A DNA stretch of 7,686 nt from Candidatus Bipolaricaulota bacterium (GTDB taxonomy: Bacteria; Bipolaricaulota; Bipolaricaulia; UBA7950; UBA9294), in the NCBI GenBank assembly GCA_018399865.1, contig JAGYNL010000245.1, forward strand, positions 1 to 7,686, read 5' to 3'. Shown here one piece after another: positions 1 through 6,561 of the stretch. The position numbers and the translations under genes were made by a program. The notes under the pieces were generated by a model. That model was given only the letters and a program-made list of their open reading frames with translations. It ran no database searches and had not been told where the DNA came from. How positions within the stretch are numbered: position 1 is the stretch's first letter; the number at the start of each line of letters is the position of its first letter.

Positions 1-1
1 A

Positions 2-1858
2 ACTGCTAAAGCCTTGACTACACCGGCTGATCTATTGGTGGGCATCCTGGCTTCGATCGATGAAGTATTAAACCACGTCGATCCACGGGATGTTTCATTA
101 GTTGCAGTATCCACTACTCTAGCCACTAATGCTGTTGTCGAGGGCAGGGGTAGTCCGATTGCCCTGATAGTAATGGGATGGCAACCAAAAGGCGTAGCCC
201 TTCCACCATGTTACGTTGTGTCAATTGAAGGGGCAATGGATGCCAGGGGAGAAGAGCAGCTAGCCCTTGATGAGGATGGCCTTCGCACGGCCCTTCGCTC
301 GCTTCCTAGTGAAACGCAAGCAATAGCCGTCTCTGGCTACTTCAGCGTACGCAACCCGGCTCATGAACAGCAAGTCAAGGAGATCGCCCAACAGGAGACA
401 GGCATGCCGGTCGTTTGCGGCCATGAACTAGCTGGCCAACTGGGAATCTACGAGCGCACGGTTACCGCAACCCTGAACGCGCGTATTACTCCTCTTGTAA
501 CGCGCTTCTTGTCAGATGTACATGAAGGAATGGACACACGAGGCATTAACGCACCTATGATGGTAATGCGAAGCGACGGATCGCTTGTACCAGAGCGATA
601 CGCTACGTCATTCCCAGTGCAGACGGTGCTCTCCGGACCAGCAGCAAGTGCCGTGGGAGGAACAGGTCTTTCTAGCCTATCCATAGCTACAATCGTTGAT
701 ATTGGAGGCACGACCACTGATATCATTTCCGTTGACCACGGCCTGCCCATGCTGGATGACGCTGGAGCAACTATCGGTGGTTGGAAGACCCGTGTGCGAG
801 GAGTTAAAGCATGGGTAACAGGCCTAGGCGGAGATAGCCACGTGCAATTGACAAGCGATGACAAGATCGGATTTGAGATTTGCCCGCGACGGGTTGAACC
901 AGCAGCGTTTGGAAACGTAGGTCTCGGTTATGGTGATCCTAACGATGACCCAAAGAGCATAGAATGGATAACGCGGATCAATTGGCCTATTAACGGCCTT
1001 TCCAAGAGTGCCTCTATTCTAGGAGAACTCATTCCCGCAACCGGCATACCGCTCAATCAACTTGAACGTCTCGGGCGAGAGCGTGGGGCCTATCTTATCG
1101 AACAAAGCTTGGCCGAACTGCAAGACAGGGGTGCTGTGTCACGTGTTGGCTTCACTCCTAGCGATGCCTTACACGTAATAGGGGCATATACTATGGGTTC
1201 AGTCAAGCGGGCAATACAAGTGGCACAGGTTCTGGGTAAGCCACTTGGCCTTTCAGCAGAGCAGTTCGCTCATTCTGTAGTTGAAAGATTCCAGTCACAG
1301 CTTAGAAACGAGATTCTAAAAAAGCACGTCTCTGATGAGATACCAAGCGTGAATTTTGTCCGTAACCCATTGTGGGATTACATCCAAACGCGCGATCATT
1401 CCCAAGTGCAAATTCAAGTTTCTCTTTTACCTCCAGTAGTTGGACTGGGAGCGCCAGTGAATGCCTATCTTCCTCAAGTATGTCAAGCACTGGGATCTCG
1501 ATACTTCCACTGCGCTGAATCTGGGGTAGGAAACGCCTACGGAGCTATCACGGGCAAGGTAGTGGAACGCATTGACGCTACCGTCCGAAAGCAAGGTTCC
1601 AATAGGTTCTTAGTCTTCCTGCCGGATAAGCGAGTAGTGTTAGAAAAAACCGACGATGAGAGGGCTATGGCCTATGCCTACGAGAGCGCCAAAAGGCTAG
1701 CGCAGACTCGGGTGGAAGAATTAGGCGCAGACAACGTAAGGATAGAAGTAAGGCGCAATAGCTACCGATTGGGCATGGGTAAGATAAGCATTATGGCAAT
1801 TGGCGAGCCTGAACACAGCGCACAGATAGCCACTATCAGCCGAAGCTCAACAGACTAG
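2..1858 (+). CDS. Hydantoinase/oxoprolinase family protein (HyuA-like), 5' end cut by window edge
   Basis: An ASKHA-fold protein of the HyuA/oxoprolinase A family; 618 residues are visible. The reading frame is open to the window edge. The TTG at 14 is not a convincing start: the family's N-terminal glycine-rich phosphate loop (a DVGGTxTD-type motif) is missing and should lie just upstream, so this is a partial gene. Seen, counting from the TTG: an STTLATNAV stretch near residue 35, typical of the N-terminal domain; a second phosphate-binding motif, DIGGTTTD, at about 229-236; and a conserved C-terminal block (PPVVGLGAPVNAYLP, then GVGNAYGAI) near 475-520. Family members use ATP to open cyclic amides such as 5-oxoproline or hydantoins, usually with a HyuB partner, but many stand-alone members have no known substrate. 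No HyuB is visible. The next gene is a RACo-like corrinoid activator only 16 bp away, so a role linked to one-carbon or corrinoid metabolism is inferred from context. The family call is firm; the function is unknown. Confidence 0.85.
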   Translation, partial: TAKALTTPADLLVGILASIDEVLNHVDPRDVSLVAVSTTLATNAVVEGRGSPIALIVMGWQPKGVALPPCYVVSIEGAMDARGEEQLALDEDGLRTALRSLPSETQAIAVSGYFSVRNPAHEQQVKEIAQQETGMPVVCGHELAGQLGIYERTVTATLNARITPLVTRFLSDVHEGMDTRGINAPMMVMRSDGSLVPERYATSFPVQTVLSGPAASAVGGTGLSSLSIATIVDIGGTTTDIISVDHGLPMLDDAGATIGGWKTRVRGVKAWVTGLGGDSHVQLTSDDKIGFEICPRRVEPAAFGNVGLGYGDPNDDPKSIEWITRINWPINGLSKSASILGELIPATGIPLNQLERLGRERGAYLIEQSLAELQDRGAVSRVGFTPSDALHVIGAYTMGSVKRAIQVAQVLGKPLGLSAEQFAHSVVERFQSQLRNEILKKHVSDEIPSVNFVRNPLWDYIQTRDHSQVQIQVSLLPPVVGLGAPVNAYLPQVCQALGSRYFHCAESGVGNAYGAITGKVVERIDATVRKQGSNRFLVFLPDKRVVLEKTDDERAMAYAYESAKRLAQTRVEELGADNVRIEVRRNSYRLGMGKISIMAIGEPEHSAQIATISRSSTD

Positions 1859-1874
1859 TTATAAAGAGAGGAAG

Positions 1875-3743
1875 ATGGATAGAGCACTAAAGACCGATCA
1901 AGTGAGGATCAAGATCGCGGGAGAAAACGAGGTACTTCTTGCTCCCGCAGGCGCCAACCTTTACCACGCGCTATCAGAGGCTGGTTTCCCGGTGGCCAGT
2001 GCTTGCGGAGGTATTGGAATATGCGGCAAGTGCCGTGTGCGCTTTCTTACCAGCGCGGAGCTCCCCACAGAATCAGAAAAGCTTCACCTACTGCCAGAGG
2101 AGCTAGCAGCAGGCTGGCGCCTTTCCTGCCAACACCGATTGCGCTCCGATATAGATATCGAGATCCCTCACGTGGATGAGGCGACTGATGCCAAGGAGCG
2201 CATGAGCACGCCTTGCCAAGTGGCACTAGAAGTGGGCCTCGAAAAAAGATACCTGCAACTTCCTCTGCCCGCCAAGAATGATCAGCGAGCGGACACATTA
2301 CGTATCGAGGAATCACTAAATCAAGGCAGATTATATTTTCCTCTTTCTTTGTTAAGAAAGCTGCCTTCCGTGCTGAGTGACGGCGACTACAAGCTGACTG
2401 TCACAGTAAAGGATAATCAGATACTTGATATCGATAAAGGCGATACATCCTTAAAGTGCTATGGCATGGCCATTGATATAGGAACAACAACTCTTGCTGG
2501 CTATCTATTGAATCTTTGTACAGGAGAAGAGCTCGCTATTCGGTCGCAAATGAACCCGCAGCAAAGATTTGGCGCCGACGTAATATCCCGCATAAAGCAC
2601 GTGCGCGATCATGGAAATGCTGGCTTAAAAGATCTACAAGAAGCTATCGTAAAGGGCCTCAACATGCTGACTCAGCAGCTAATACTAGCGGCATCGGTTT
2701 CCTCTCACCAGATATATAACGTAACAATAGTAGGCAACCCTACCATGCTCCATCTTCTACTAGGTATAGATCCGCGGGGCATAGACCAAAGCCCTTATAT
2801 TCCAGTCATCAGAGATGGCCTTGTGGTCCCGGCGCATAGTATAGGGCTAAAAGTCAACCAAGAAGGTAATGTGTGGATTCTTCCTTCTGTAGCCGGATAC
2901 ATCGGGTCGGATATCACTGCCGGCGTCCTCTATACGGGCATACACGAACTGGATGGCTTGAACCTTTTTGTCGATATAGGGACAAACGCAGAGATAGTCC
3001 TGGGGAATCGTGATAGGCTTCTTTCCTGCTCAACGCCGGCAGGGCCCGCTTTCGAAGGCAGTGGAATAAAATGTGGAATGCGCGCTACACCAGGAGCCAT
3101 ATCGCACGTACGGCTTCAAGACGGGGAAGTGTCGTTGCAGATAATAGGCGAAGGTGATCCCAAGGGTATCTGCGGCTCAGGCCTTATCGACGCCGTATCG
3201 GAGTTAATTCGTGTAGGACTAGTTAACAACAAAGGAAAATTACTTGATGAGCACAATGTAGCCTACGCTGAACGTATTGATCGAGACGAGCGTGGTCACA
3301 CCAGGTTTCTTCTCAGCAACGGAGAATACCCTATTTATCTAACCCAAGCTGACATACGCGAGCTCCAGCTTGCCAAGGGAGCTGTTGCCGCAGGGATTGA
3401 GAGCCTGCTTGATGTATGGGGAGCTTCCATAGACGACATTGACCGAGTCTTCCTTTCCGGGGCCTTCGGTACATATGTGCGCCGTGAGAGCGTGCTACAG
3501 ATAGGCATGCTGCCCCCCTTTCCTTTAGAAAAGATCTCATCAGTGGGCAATGCCGCCGGCCAGGGAGCCAAGCTCGGGCTGCTCAGCAGGACAAAGTGGG
3601 AACAGGTACAGGATTTAGTGGAACAAATCGAGTACTTTGAGCTATCATTCTACAAGAGCTTTAGCGATATTTACATGAATAGCATGTATTTTCCTGAATC
3701 GCTGGAAAAAAAGACAGGGAGGGCCAATGGCCAAGATAATTGA
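1875..3743 (+). CDS. RACo-like ferredoxin/ASKHA protein, reductive activator of corrinoid proteins
   Basis: A 622-residue protein with the layout of RACo, the ATP-dependent activator that returns the inactive Co(II) form of the corrinoid iron-sulfur protein to Co(I). The N-terminal domain, about residues 8-100, is a plant-type 2Fe-2S ferredoxin with Cys44-x5-Cys50-x2-Cys53 and Cys85. A linker follows, then the DUF4445/ASKHA ATPase part: AIDIGTTT (Asp201), VDIGTNAE (Asp367), STPAGPAFEGSGI soon after, and LSGAFGTYV near 527-535. Length and motif order match the family. The start is ATG 1875, preceded by a purine-rich GAGAGGA with short spacing. The end overlaps folD by 17 nt, which suggests translational coupling. 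The placement beside methyl-branch genes supports the acetyl-CoA pathway corrinoid protein as target. A close alternative is the activator of a corrinoid methyltransferase system such as an O-demethylase, because the same architecture serves both and no acsC/acsD is in view. Confidence 0.88.
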   Translation: MDRALKTDQVRIKIAGENEVLLAPAGANLYHALSEAGFPVASACGGIGICGKCRVRFLTSAELPTESEKLHLLPEELAAGWRLSCQHRLRSDIDIEIPHVDEATDAKERMSTPCQVALEVGLEKRYLQLPLPAKNDQRADTLRIEESLNQGRLYFPLSLLRKLPSVLSDGDYKLTVTVKDNQILDIDKGDTSLKCYGMAIDIGTTTLAGYLLNLCTGEELAIRSQMNPQQRFGADVISRIKHVRDHGNAGLKDLQEAIVKGLNMLTQQLILAASVSSHQIYNVTIVGNPTMLHLLLGIDPRGIDQSPYIPVIRDGLVVPAHSIGLKVNQEGNVWILPSVAGYIGSDITAGVLYTGIHELDGLNLFVDIGTNAEIVLGNRDRLLSCSTPAGPAFEGSGIKCGMRATPGAISHVRLQDGEVSLQIIGEGDPKGICGSGLIDAVSELIRVGLVNNKGKLLDEHNVAYAERIDRDERGHTRFLLSNGEYPIYLTQADIRELQLAKGAVAAGIESLLDVWGASIDDIDRVFLSGAFGTYVRRESVLQIGMLPPFPLEKISSVGNAAGQGAKLGLLSRTKWEQVQDLVEQIEYFELSFYKSFSDIYMNSMYFPESLEKKTGRANGQDN

Positions 3744-4683
3744 CGGACAAAGCATAGCTAACAAGCTCAAGGCAGAGCTCAAAGAGCAAGTACAAAAACT
3801 CTCCGCTTCGGGTATCCAGCCAAAACTGGCCGCCTTACTGGCAACGGACAACAAAGGGGCGCGTATCTATGCCGACAGCCAAGCCCGTAGCTGCAAAGAG
3901 GTAGGTATAGACTACCAGTTGGTCGAACATTCGCCCACAGCAAGCCAGAGCGAACTCCTGGCCGCGGTAGATGCCTTAAACCAGGACAAAGATGTGCATG
4001 GTATCATCATTCAACTTCCCGCACCGCCTGGCACAAACCCAAAACAGCTACAAGCCCACATAGCACCAGCTAAGGATGTGGAAGGTATATCAGCAATGAA
4101 TCAGGGTGGAGTAATACAAGCCGCCCAACCTTTCTTGAGAAAACCAGCCGAGGGAGAAGACGGAAGTCAAGATTGGCTTTCTCGTTCCCTGTCATGGCCT
4201 CTTCCTACCCCAGCTCCGTGCACAGCAATCGGGATGATGCACTTGATTCGCTCTTTGGAAATTGACTTATACGGCATGGAAGCAGTGGTGGTGGGGCACT
4301 CCGAGATAGTGGGAAAGCCTATCGCGCTGCTTCTAATGGCTCACTTCTGCACAACAACGGTCTGCCACATAGCTACCAAGAATCTATCACAACACACAAG
4401 ACGTGCAGATCTTCTAGTCGTCGGCGTGGGCAAGCCCGGCCTGATAACCGCGAATATGGTTAAACCTGGCGCAATTGTAATCGATGCTGGCATAAACCGA
4501 ATCAAGGTAGAGGATGAGTCGGGCAAGAAAAAGAGCAAGGTAGTCGGTGATGTAGATTTCGATTCCGTCAAGGAGGTTGCTGGTTATATCACCCCAGTTC
4601 CCGGCGGAGTGGGCCCGATGACAACGGCCATGCTGCTTAAGAACACAATTGAGTCCTGCAATGGTGTGGTTGCTGACCTATAG
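3727..4683 (+). CDS. folD: Methylenetetrahydrofolate dehydrogenase (FolD family), probably lacking cyclohydrolase activity
   Basis: A FolD-family protein of 318 residues, longer than the usual 280-300. FolD normally oxidises 5,10-methylene-THF to methenyl-THF and hydrolyses that to 10-formyl-THF in the cytoplasm. Family marks seen: HGIIIQLP with the conserved Gln96, Pro-Cys-Thr at 164-166, GHSEIVGKP at 190-198, VIDAGIN at 251-257 and TPVPGGVGPMT at 289-299. Departures: the catalytic Tyr-x3-Lys motif reads YADSQ, so Tyr48 is kept but Lys is Gln52 (codon CAA at 3880-3882); DVDG reads DVEG (Glu119); and about 25 extra residues lie between Asn125 and the Pro-Cys-Thr motif. The positions that bind the NADP 2'-phosphate in human MTHFD1 are His191 and Ile215. 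The dehydrogenase fold looks intact, while cyclohydrolase activity is probably lost (inference). Start ATG 3727 has AGGGAGGG just upstream and lies inside the end of the RACo-like gene. The family call is firm; the exact activity is uncertain. Confidence 0.93.
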   Translation: MAKIIDGQSIANKLKAELKEQVQKLSASGIQPKLAALLATDNKGARIYADSQARSCKEVGIDYQLVEHSPTASQSELLAAVDALNQDKDVHGIIIQLPAPPGTNPKQLQAHIAPAKDVEGISAMNQGGVIQAAQPFLRKPAEGEDGSQDWLSRSLSWPLPTPAPCTAIGMMHLIRSLEIDLYGMEAVVVGHSEIVGKPIALLLMAHFCTTTVCHIATKNLSQHTRRADLLVVGVGKPGLITANMVKPGAIVIDAGINRIKVEDESGKKKSKVVGDVDFDSVKEVAGYITPVPGGVGPMTTAMLLKNTIESCNGVVADL

Positions 4684-4742
4684 CGACAATCCCAATATCT
4701 ATAGAGGAGACATCGGTAATCTTTTCGATTCAGGATCAAGAA

Positions 4743-4781
4743 CAAAACGGACAGTTACCTTAAATATGTTGACCCGTTTTG
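4743..4781. repeat. 8-bp inverted repeat with 23-nt loop
   Basis: CAAAACGG at 4743-4750 is matched exactly by CCGTTTTG at 4774-4781, and the loop between is AT-rich. The stem is short, no T-run follows, and it does not extend at either end, so it is a weak candidate for an RNA hairpin or an operator and not a clear terminator. Confidence 0.35.
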
Positions 4782-4794
4782 GCAGAGAAAGATG

Positions 4795-4808
4795 GAGAAC
4801 ATGTTCTC
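4795..4808. promoter_or_regulatory. 14-bp perfect palindrome, possible operator
   Basis: GAGAACATGTTCTC is its own reverse complement across all 14 bases and lies 60 bp upstream of the metV start. A perfect palindrome of this length in a short intergenic gap could bind a dimeric repressor or activator. It resembles a LexA box (GAAC-N4-GTTC) but has only two bases between the half-sites, so that identity is not supported. No known regulator is assigned. Confidence 0.35.
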
Positions 4809-4853
4809 TTAATAGCCAGTGCGTTCAAGAGAGCAGATGCAGTTTTACCGAGC

Positions 4854-4861
4854 AAAGGAGG
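4854..4861 (+). promoter_or_regulatory. Ribosome binding site that sets the metV start
   Basis: AAAGGAGG is a near-perfect match to the anti-Shine-Dalgarno sequence and sits 7 nt before ATG 4869. It decides the start of the metV-type gene against a longer frame that opens at TTG 4779 without any ribosome binding site. Confidence 0.85.
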
Positions 4862-4868
4862 ACAAGCT

Positions 4869-5600
4869 ATGAATTTGCAAGAGCAGAAACCCTTTGAAGA
4901 AATCTTGGGTTATCTAGAAGGCAAAAAGAAGATAGTCCTTGCTGGCTGTGGAGGATGTTCAACGATCTTCCATACCGGCGGGATAAGAGATATCGACGCA
5001 ATGGCAGAGCGCCTAACCAAGGAAGGCAAAGAAATCATAGGCAAGATAGCCATGCCTTTTGGCGTATTTGCTTGCTATACCCCTATGGCCTCAATGTTCT
5101 ATGAGCAGCATCGTCAAGAGCTTGAGCAGTGCGATGCCATCCTCAATCAGAGCTGCGGCGATGGAATGCAGGCAATGCGAGAATACCTGGAAGAAGAGAT
5201 GGAGATCTTCAAGCCAATGTACCCAGCCACCGATGCTCTTGGCTTCTCTAGTGGCGGTCCAACAAACTTCCGCGAAGAGTGCCAAGGATGCGGCGAGTGT
5301 GAGCTTGGCAGAACCGCAGGGATATGTCCGTTGGTGCAATGTCCTAAGGGATTGATGAATGGACCCTGCGGAGGAACGCGTCCAGATGGAACATGCGAAG
5401 TTGATCCTGAAAAGGAATGTGCATGGGTGCAGATCTATCGGCGCCTAGAGAAGCTTGGCCAAACTGATAAGTACTTAGAGATACTCGCTCCGCACGATTG
5501 GAGCAAGCAGACCAGGCCAAGGACAAGGAAGATCGAGCCCATCGACCTACACGAGGAGTTGGCGGGAACTAAAAAGGTAATAGAATCCTTAGGGATCTAG
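4869..5600 (+). CDS. metV: MetV-type methylenetetrahydrofolate reductase zinc/iron-sulfur subunit
   Basis: A 243-residue cysteine-rich protein resembling the methylene-THF reductase C-terminal domain family, whose members form the MetV subunit of acetogen MetVF. MetV carries iron-sulfur clusters and a zinc site and passes electrons to the flavin subunit MetF. Thirteen cysteines are seen. An N-terminal part has CGGC at 27-30 (AGCGGCSTIFHTGG), Cys69, Cys88 and Cys96 (QSCGDGMQ). A dense C-terminal cluster region has CQGCGEC at 138-144, Cys153, Cys158, Cys167 in GPCGGT, Cys176 and Cys184. The GPCGG motif is a family signature. ATG 4869 is chosen for its strong ribosome binding site and because the lysine-rich lead-in followed by the first Cys motif matches family N-termini. 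metF begins 23 bp later, consistent with a two-subunit reductase. No RnfC2-like or Hdr-like partner is beside it, so the electron donor is not evident. The symbol follows acetogen usage. Confidence 0.88.
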   Translation: MNLQEQKPFEEILGYLEGKKKIVLAGCGGCSTIFHTGGIRDIDAMAERLTKEGKEIIGKIAMPFGVFACYTPMASMFYEQHRQELEQCDAILNQSCGDGMQAMREYLEEEMEIFKPMYPATDALGFSSGGPTNFREECQGCGECELGRTAGICPLVQCPKGLMNGPCGGTRPDGTCEVDPEKECAWVQIYRRLEKLGQTDKYLEILAPHDWSKQTRPRTRKIEPIDLHEELAGTKKVIESLGI

Positions 5601-5610
5601 GCTATTTAAT

Positions 5611-5617
5611 GGGAGGA
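5611..5617 (+). promoter_or_regulatory. Ribosome binding site that sets the metF start
   Basis: GGGAGGA ends 6 nt before ATG 5624. The alternative in-frame ATG at 5609 overlaps this site and has no ribosome binding site of its own, so the downstream ATG is preferred. Confidence 0.8.
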
Positions 5618-5623
5618 ATTGCA

Positions 5624-6547
5624 ATGAAGACAAATAGCAATCTAGAGAAAGTCCTTGAAGCAGGCAAGTTTGCTGTTACTGCCGAACTTGGCCCACCAAA
5701 GTCAGCCGATCCCGAAGTCATAAGGAAAAAGGCTAAGCTCCTGAAGGGACATGCCGATGCATTTAATGTAACCGACGGCCAGACAGCGGTGGTGCGCATG
5801 GCCTCTTGGGCAGCTTGTGTCCTGCAGATACAAGAGGGACTGGAACCGATAGTACAGATGACGTGCCGCGATAGGAACCGTATTGCTCTTCAGATGGATG
5901 TCCTAGGCGCAGCCGCCCTTGGGATCAACAACATCCTTGCCCTAAGCGGCGACCACATGTCATTTGGCAATCATCCACAGGCAAAGGGGGTTTACGATCT
6001 GGATTCCATCCAGCTTGTTAAAACCCTTAAAGACATGCGTGATAAAAAGGTAGTGCAAAGCGGGGAAGAGATCGAGGTTGAGCCCCGTATGTTCATCGGA
6101 GCAGCAGCCAATCCATTCGCCGCTCCATTTGAGTACCGTCCGTACAGATTGGCCAAGAAAGTCGCTGCGGGAGCCGATTTTATACAAACACAGATGGTTT
6201 ATAACGTTCCCAAGTTCCGCGATTACATGAAAGCCGTCCGCAACATGGGCCTGGATGAGAAGGTGTACATCCTCGCAGGAGTGGGACCAATTCGCTCGTT
6301 GGGAGCAGCCCGCTATATGGCATCCAAGGTACCCGGAATGGACGTGCCAGATGAGATCGTCGACCGGATTAAGAACACACCAAAAGATGACCGCGCCCGA
6401 GAGGGAATCAAGATCTGTACAGATATCATCGAGCAGGTTAGAGAGATCCCTGGCGTAAGCGGGGTACACATTATGGCAATCGAGTGGGAAGAAGCTGTAC
6501 CAGAAATCGTACAGGCTGCAGGACTTAGAGCAAACACCACAAATTAA
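5624..6547 (+). CDS. metF: 5,10-methylenetetrahydrofolate reductase, flavin subunit
   Basis: A 307-residue TIM-barrel flavoprotein that reduces methylene-THF to methyl-THF, the last step of the methyl branch before transfer to the corrinoid protein. Seen: TAELGPPK near residue 19 with Glu21 at the position of the E. coli catalytic Glu28; FNVTDG at 47-52; QMTCRDRNR at 78-86, a strong family signature; ILALSGDH with Asp110 at the position of the FAD-contacting Asp120 of E. coli; and [12 protein letters not shown] in the second half, the conserved folate/FAD barrel strand. Length is normal for a stand-alone MetF, with no C-terminal regulatory domain. It follows metV by 23 bp, so a MetVF heteromer is likely. 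In known acetogens such complexes draw electrons from RnfC2-like or HdrABC-MvhD partners, none of which is present here. fhs follows after 14 bp. Identity is secure; the electron donor is open. Confidence 0.95.
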   Translation: MKTNSNLEKVLEAGKFAVTAELGPPKSADPEVIRKKAKLLKGHADAFNVTDGQTAVVRMASWAACVLQIQEGLEPIVQMTCRDRNRIALQMDVLGAAALGINNILALSGDHMSFGNHPQAKGVYDLDSIQLVKTLKDMRDKKVVQSGEEIEVEPRMFIGAAANPFAAPFEYRPYRLAKKVAAGADFIQTQMVYNVPKFRDYMKAVRNMGLDEKVYILAGVGPIRSLGAARYMASKVPGMDVPDEIVDRIKNTPKDDRAREGIKICTDIIEQVREIPGVSGVHIMAIEWEEAVPEIVQAAGLRANTTN

Positions 6548-6561
6548 AGGAGCCAGGAGTT

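Larger units (their letters stand above)
4684..4868. other. 185-bp intergenic gap between folD and metV
   Basis: This is the only sizeable non-coding stretch in the window. It holds an 8-bp inverted repeat, a 14-bp perfect palindrome, a Shine-Dalgarno-like AGAGGAGA at 4703-4710 with no start codon behind it, and the genuine metV ribosome binding site at its end. I found no stem followed by a T-run that would make a clear terminator, and no convincing sigma-70 promoter pair. I did not recognise a THF or cobalamin riboswitch. Since the other gaps are 23 bp or less, this is where a second promoter, a processing site or the remains of a lost gene would lie. Confidence 0.6.

Noticed and set aside
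448..864. Antisense open frame of 138 codons within the HyuA-like gene, and similar minus-strand frames throughout the window
   Set aside because: They lie opposite well-conserved genes, have no ribosome binding sites or recognisable domains, and are explained as shadows of codon structure on the coding strand.
4769..4797. Possible promoter with TTGACC as -35 element
   Set aside because: At 17-bp spacing the -10 position reads ATGGAG, a poor match, and no better pair was found nearby.
4795..4808. LexA/SOS box
   Set aside because: The Gram-positive-type box needs GAAC-N4-GTTC; here only two bases separate the half-sites, and the downstream genes are not SOS genes.
4779..4868. A 30-codon N-terminal extension of the metV-type gene from TTG 4779
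   Set aside because: It has no ribosome binding site, uses a weak start codon and has no recognisable motif, whereas ATG 4869 has a near-perfect AAAGGAGG at ideal spacing and fits family length.
4684..4868. THF or cobalamin riboswitch ahead of metV
   Set aside because: Such elements would make sense here, but I could not recognise their conserved cores or a matching hairpin set; a covariance-model search would settle it.
4649..4897. An 82-codon open frame spanning the end of folD, the gap and the start of metV
   Set aside because: It overlaps two real genes out of frame, is rich in Arg/Ser/Thr as expected of an off-frame translation, and has no supported start.
5609..5623. Earlier metF start at ATG 5609
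   Set aside because: This ATG overlaps the GGGAGGA ribosome binding site that serves ATG 5624 and has no site of its own.
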